7,344 nt of DNA from Dialister sp. UBA734 (GTDB lineage: Bacteria > Bacillota > Negativicutes > Veillonellales > Dialisteraceae). The first letter of the stretch is position 1. The number at the start of each line of letters is the position of its first letter. This document shows positions 5,226 to 7,344 of the stretch, in pieces. Below the pieces are notes generated by a model. That model was not told the DNA's origin and made no database searches. It saw nothing but the letters and a program-made list of their open reading frames with translations. Location of the stretch: assembly GCA_002297935.1 (NCBI GenBank), contig DBLC01000099.1, positions 7,685 to 15,028 of the forward strand, in the 5' to 3' direction. The translations under genes were made by a program, and so were the position numbers.

Positions 5226-5254
5226 CGCGGCGCTTCCTAATATTGTGCGCCGCG
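5226..5254. repeat. GCGGCGC hairpin repeat, copy 2
   Basis: CGCGGCGC (5226-5233) and GCGCCGCG (5247-5254) form a perfect 8-base stem around TTCCTAATATTGT. The loop nearly matches copy 1 at 31-57, and here too CACC and a heptamer array follow to the right. Confidence 0.7.
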
Positions 5255-5284
5255 CCACCACTCCTAATTCCCAGTCACCAGTCA

Positions 5285-6703
5285 CTAGTCACCTTTAGTC
5301 CATTCCAATCGAAATTCCACCAACTTGGTCCGCCCATTGTTTTTCCGTTTCGCCAAGCGGCATTGGCCACCCCAGGTTTGCTGCAGTTGTTTTTCAAAGG
5401 CGTGAAGTGCCGAGGAGGAAACGGCAGTGCCTGTGATTTGGACTTTATTTCCTTCCGCTTTGATGTCCGACAGCACCACCCCTTGGGGCAGGCCGTCTGC
5501 CAAGAGGACCAGTTTCTGTTCCCAATGGAAATCGTTCTTTTCCAATTGTTTCAAAAAGTCCAATCGGTCCTGTTCCTGTTTATCTTTTTGCTTCTGAGCC
5601 ATCCACATTTCTTTGACCGGCTGCCAGGCGACCGCTTCTTTTTGCCATTTCATTTCTTCTGTCACATACCAACCGTAACGTCCCACAGCGAAGAGGAAAA
5701 AGAGCAGTGCTGCCGCCGATGCTCCTTGGGCCAGTCGCAGGGTGCGATTTTCCGGAGAGAAAAAAGGCGTGGCCCGTTCATGAGATAAGGGCAGCCGGAT
5801 TTGGCAGGTGTCCCCGTAAATGAAAAGGGGCAAAATTCGATGCCACAGTGATGTCTCTTCCCCCATCCCGAAAGCATCGGCCCAATAGAGCTGCGGCGAT
5901 TCTTCCAGTTCTTCCATACATTTTTCTTCGCCGGCATTGACTTTCTGCATTTCCCAAGTCATCCACTGCTGCCAGGCTTCCCATTTCTCTTCGGTGCAAT
6001 CGGCCATGGGAATCACGCAGCAAGGCAGGCGGGTTTCTTGGTGCTGCTCCATCATGGACGCCATGAAGAAAGCACCATTTTCTTCTGACAAGGTCATTCG
6101 TTTCGTATACACTTCGTGGCCTTTCCGAAAGGAAAGGATGGCACTGTCCTTTTTCGCATAGAGCGCAAAGAAAGGCGTTGGGCTTAGGGAAATATCCATC
6201 ACCGGATAAGCTGCTTCCAGGGTGCGTCCCGCCTGTTTGGCTCCCCTACGCCAAAGGTCCATTTCTTTTCTGGGCCACGCGGCCAATAGGGTGTCATAAC
6301 CTTCGGGCCCATGAGACAGCACCCGGTGCCCCAGGGCCATTGGTTCGTCGGTATAAAAAATGCGGTCTTCTTCCCAATAGAGCGATTCGTCCAGTTCTTC
6401 TTCGGTCATGTCGGGAAATTTCTTCGCCACGTACCGGCAGGACGGTTGATTCACCAGCAGAATCACTTTCTTTTTCTTCAGTCCTTTGCCAGCCAATTGA
6501 CGAAGAGCCGCGGCAATGGCCGCCGGATCCTTGGGATCGGTCAGTTCCACCGCTTCATGGACAAGAAATTTCTGGTGGTCCACTTCGGCGCCGCAAAGAA
6601 GCCCCGGCAGAGGCAGGATATACAGTTTTCGCTCATCCATAGGAAGCCCCGCCCATTTCGCCAGCTGCGCTATGGATTCTTTCAGTTCCTCAAAACTTTT
6701 CAC
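5285..6703 (-). CDS. PilM-PilN-like fused type IV pilus assembly protein
   Basis: This 472-residue protein looks like PilM joined to PilN in one chain, similar in layout to GspL of type II secretion. The cytoplasmic N-terminal part carries the PilM-type stretch FPDMTEEELDESLYWEED (residues 96-113) and a later AAWPRKEMDLWRRGAKQAG motif. One membrane segment (about 327-347) is followed by a charged, likely coiled-coil stretch (348-393) and a PilN-like periplasmic domain (about 395-470, with LPQGVVLSDI and VQITGTA). The start chosen is GTG at 6701-6703, because GGAGG lies nine bases upstream; the ATG at 6737-6739 has no ribosome binding site. It overlaps the upstream pilus gene by 14 bases, indicating co-translation. 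Its last codons and TAG stop lie in a repeat. No pilO or pilP follows. The pilus or secretion role is solid; which system is uncertain. Confidence 0.8.
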   Translation of the reverse strand: MKSFEELKESIAQLAKWAGLPMDERKLYILPLPGLLCGAEVDHQKFLVHEAVELTDPKDPAAIAAALRQLAGKGLKKKKVILLVNQPSCRYVAKKFPDMTEEELDESLYWEEDRIFYTDEPMALGHRVLSHGPEGYDTLLAAWPRKEMDLWRRGAKQAGRTLEAAYPVMDISLSPTPFFALYAKKDSAILSFRKGHEVYTKRMTLSEENGAFFMASMMEQHQETRLPCCVIPMADCTEEKWEAWQQWMTWEMQKVNAGEEKCMEELEESPQLYWADAFGMGEETSLWHRILPLFIYGDTCQIRLPLSHERATPFFSPENRTLRLAQGASAAALLFFLFAVGRYGWYVTEEMKWQKEAVAWQPVKEMWMAQKQKDKQEQDRLDFLKQLEKNDFHWEQKLVLLADGLPQGVVLSDIKAEGNKVQITGTAVSSSALHAFEKQLQQTWGGQCRLAKRKNNGRTKLVEFRLEWTKGD

Positions 6704-7094
6704 TGCTGGTATCCTCCACCGTAATGCGCCGCCCCTCATCCGTCTTTTGGGCGATATAGGTCAAACGCAGAAATCGCTTATTTCCCCCTTGCCCATCGGT
6801 AGCAGAGGAACGAATCTCTCCGCTCGTTTCATCAGTTTCCGCAATCACCACTTTGACTTTCACGTCGCTTACGGAAAATGTGACGGTTTTATTCCCTGTA
6901 TGGCCCTGCTTCAAGTACGCCAACGCCCAATTGGCCCCGCTCTCCGCGCCGTACACCGAAGCCAATCCCTTTTCGTAATAAGCCACCGTGGAACCCGTAC
7001 GGCTCAGGTACACCAAAACGCCGGCTGATACAGTCAAAAGGACAGAAAAAAGAATGAGCAAAATGAGTGCCACCGTTCCCTTTCGCTTGTTCAT
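6690..7094 (-). CDS. PilX-like type IV pilus protein, single N-terminal membrane segment
   Basis: This 134-residue protein starts MNKRKG and then has a hydrophobic helix (about residues 7-30), followed by YYEKGLASVYGAESGANWAL. That stretch resembles the N-terminal domain of PilX-type minor pilus proteins, where an AE(S/A)G motif follows the helix. K5-G6 is a plausible prepilin peptidase site, but the Glu normally found five residues after the cut is absent, as is common in PilX-like proteins. The rest is a short exported domain without recognisable motifs. The ATG at 7092-7094 follows AAGGAGG with seven bases between, a near-ideal signal. It overlaps the next gene by 14 bases, so the two probably form one operon that may extend beyond the right edge. 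Other pilin-like or secretion roles are possible. Confidence 0.7.
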   Translation of the reverse strand: MNKRKGTVALILLILFSVLLTVSAGVLVYLSRTGSTVAYYEKGLASVYGAESGANWALAYLKQGHTGNKTVTFSVSDVKVKVVIAETDETSGEIRSSATDGQGGNKRFLRLTYIAQKTDEGRRITVEDTSSEKF

Positions 7095-7148
7095 CGTTTT
7101 TCCTCCTTGGCCGCTATGATTTCATTGAGATGTTATCTGCTGATATAA

Positions 7149-7235
7149 AAGGTTCTAATGGTTCTGAGGGTTCTTAAGGTTTCTCAAATGTGCCTATAAA
7201 CGCAAGTGCTAGACGCCCATTCCTTTTTCTCAAAA
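7149..7235. repeat. nonamer palindrome, copy 3 (right arm degraded)
   Basis: Three 9-base units, AAGGTTCTA, ATGGTTCTG and AGGGTTCTT, run from 7149 to 7175, followed by AAGGTTTCTC and then AAATGTGCCTATAAACG. This matches the left arm and loop start of the copy at 2426-2592 (CGAATGTGCCTATAGACG). The expected complementary right arm is not recognisable. It lies about 55 bases upstream of the PilX-like gene. Confidence 0.6.
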
Positions 7236-7313
7236 ACATTTCATCCCGCCAGTGCGGGCTGCCCCCCAATGTCATTAAGTTAAGCAAAATATGTGGTGAT
7301 TACTTCCATAGGA
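7236..7313. other. intergenic stretch with no recognised gene
   Basis: The only structure seen is a short hairpin, CCCGC-CAGT-GCGGG, at 7245-7258. No promoter or reading frame could be supported. Confidence 0.4.
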
Positions 7314-7344
7314 AAGGTTCTTAAGGTTCTTAAGGTTCTAATGG
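7314..7344. repeat. nonamer array reaching the right edge
   Basis: AAGGTTCTT (7314-7322), AAGGTTCTT (7323-7331) and AAGGTTCTA (7332-7340) are followed by ATGG, where the window ends. The last 13 bases, AAGGTTCTAATGG, exactly repeat 7149-7161, so another copy of the nonamer element probably begins here and continues outside the window. Confidence 0.7.

Larger units (their letters stand above)
4947..5293. repeat. composite repeat region between hsp20 and the pilus genes
   Basis: The borders are inverted copies of a heptamer array plus GGGAATTAG: 4953-4985 and 5261-5293 pair at 30 of 33 positions. The left array has four GTGACTN-type units (4947-4974) and the right has three inverted units (5272-5292). 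Between them sit two CACGTAAA direct repeats (4998-5005, 5024-5031), the nested palindrome at 5038-5221 and the GCGGCGC hairpin at 5226-5254. The right border supplies the last two codons and the TAG stop of the PilM-PilN gene. No gene is apparent here; a plus-strand frame crossing 5035-5298 is only repeat sequence. Confidence 0.75.

Noticed and set aside
5035..5298. Plus-strand frame of 87 codons in the hsp20-pilus gap
   Set aside because: It runs through the nested palindrome, the GCGGCGC hairpin and the heptamer array, so its sequence is explained by repeats. It has no ribosome binding site or protein-like motif.

Overview
The window carries six protein genes, all on the minus strand, in gene-dense DNA broken up by short palindromic repeats. 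From right to left (the direction of transcription) they are a PilX-like type IV pilus protein, a fused PilM-PilN-like pilus assembly protein, a small heat-shock protein (Hsp20), and three biotin synthase paralogues in a row. The organism is probably an obligately anaerobic, diderm member of the Firmicutes, such as a Negativicutes relative. That is an inference from four things: type IV pilus inner-membrane machinery, a perfect CIRCE operator with sigma-A type promoters, strong AGGAGG-type ribosome binding sites, and biotin synthases whose cysteine pattern does not match the aerobic E. coli type. No species can be named from the sequence alone.

Positions 109-3762 hold bioB-1, bioB-2 and bioB-3 (numbered by position). 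When the starts are set by ribosome binding sites, the three proteins align without gaps over at least the first 276 residues. All keep the radical-SAM CxxxCxxC motif, and all lack the cysteine equivalent to E. coli C97, which has become Gly, Asp or Ser. They share extra cysteines at 59, 147 and 170. This fits the recently described Type II (4Fe-5S) biotin synthases of anaerobes. No other biotin pathway gene is present. A consensus promoter lies about 290 bases upstream of bioB-3 and is overlapped by a perfect 15-base inverted repeat, a good candidate operator.

Positions 4368-4917 hold hsp20 with its promoter. The CIRCE operator (TTAGCACTC-N9-GAGTGCTAA) has the -35 box TTGACA inside its spacer, so HrcA repression is very likely. 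Positions 5285-7094 hold the two pilus genes, which overlap by 14 bases; no pilO follows.

The intergenic DNA is unusually rich in structure. At least four repeat types recur: nested palindromes built on AAGGTTATAAAAGGTTAT; palindromes built from 9-base units of the AAGGTTCTT type with a conserved 21-base loop; 7-base tandem arrays (GTGACTN, and AYTWCGC at the left edge), some as inverted pairs touching stop codons; and a GCGGCGC hairpin with a conserved 13-base loop. They fill most of every long gap and appear to be short non-coding repeats multiplied across this genome.
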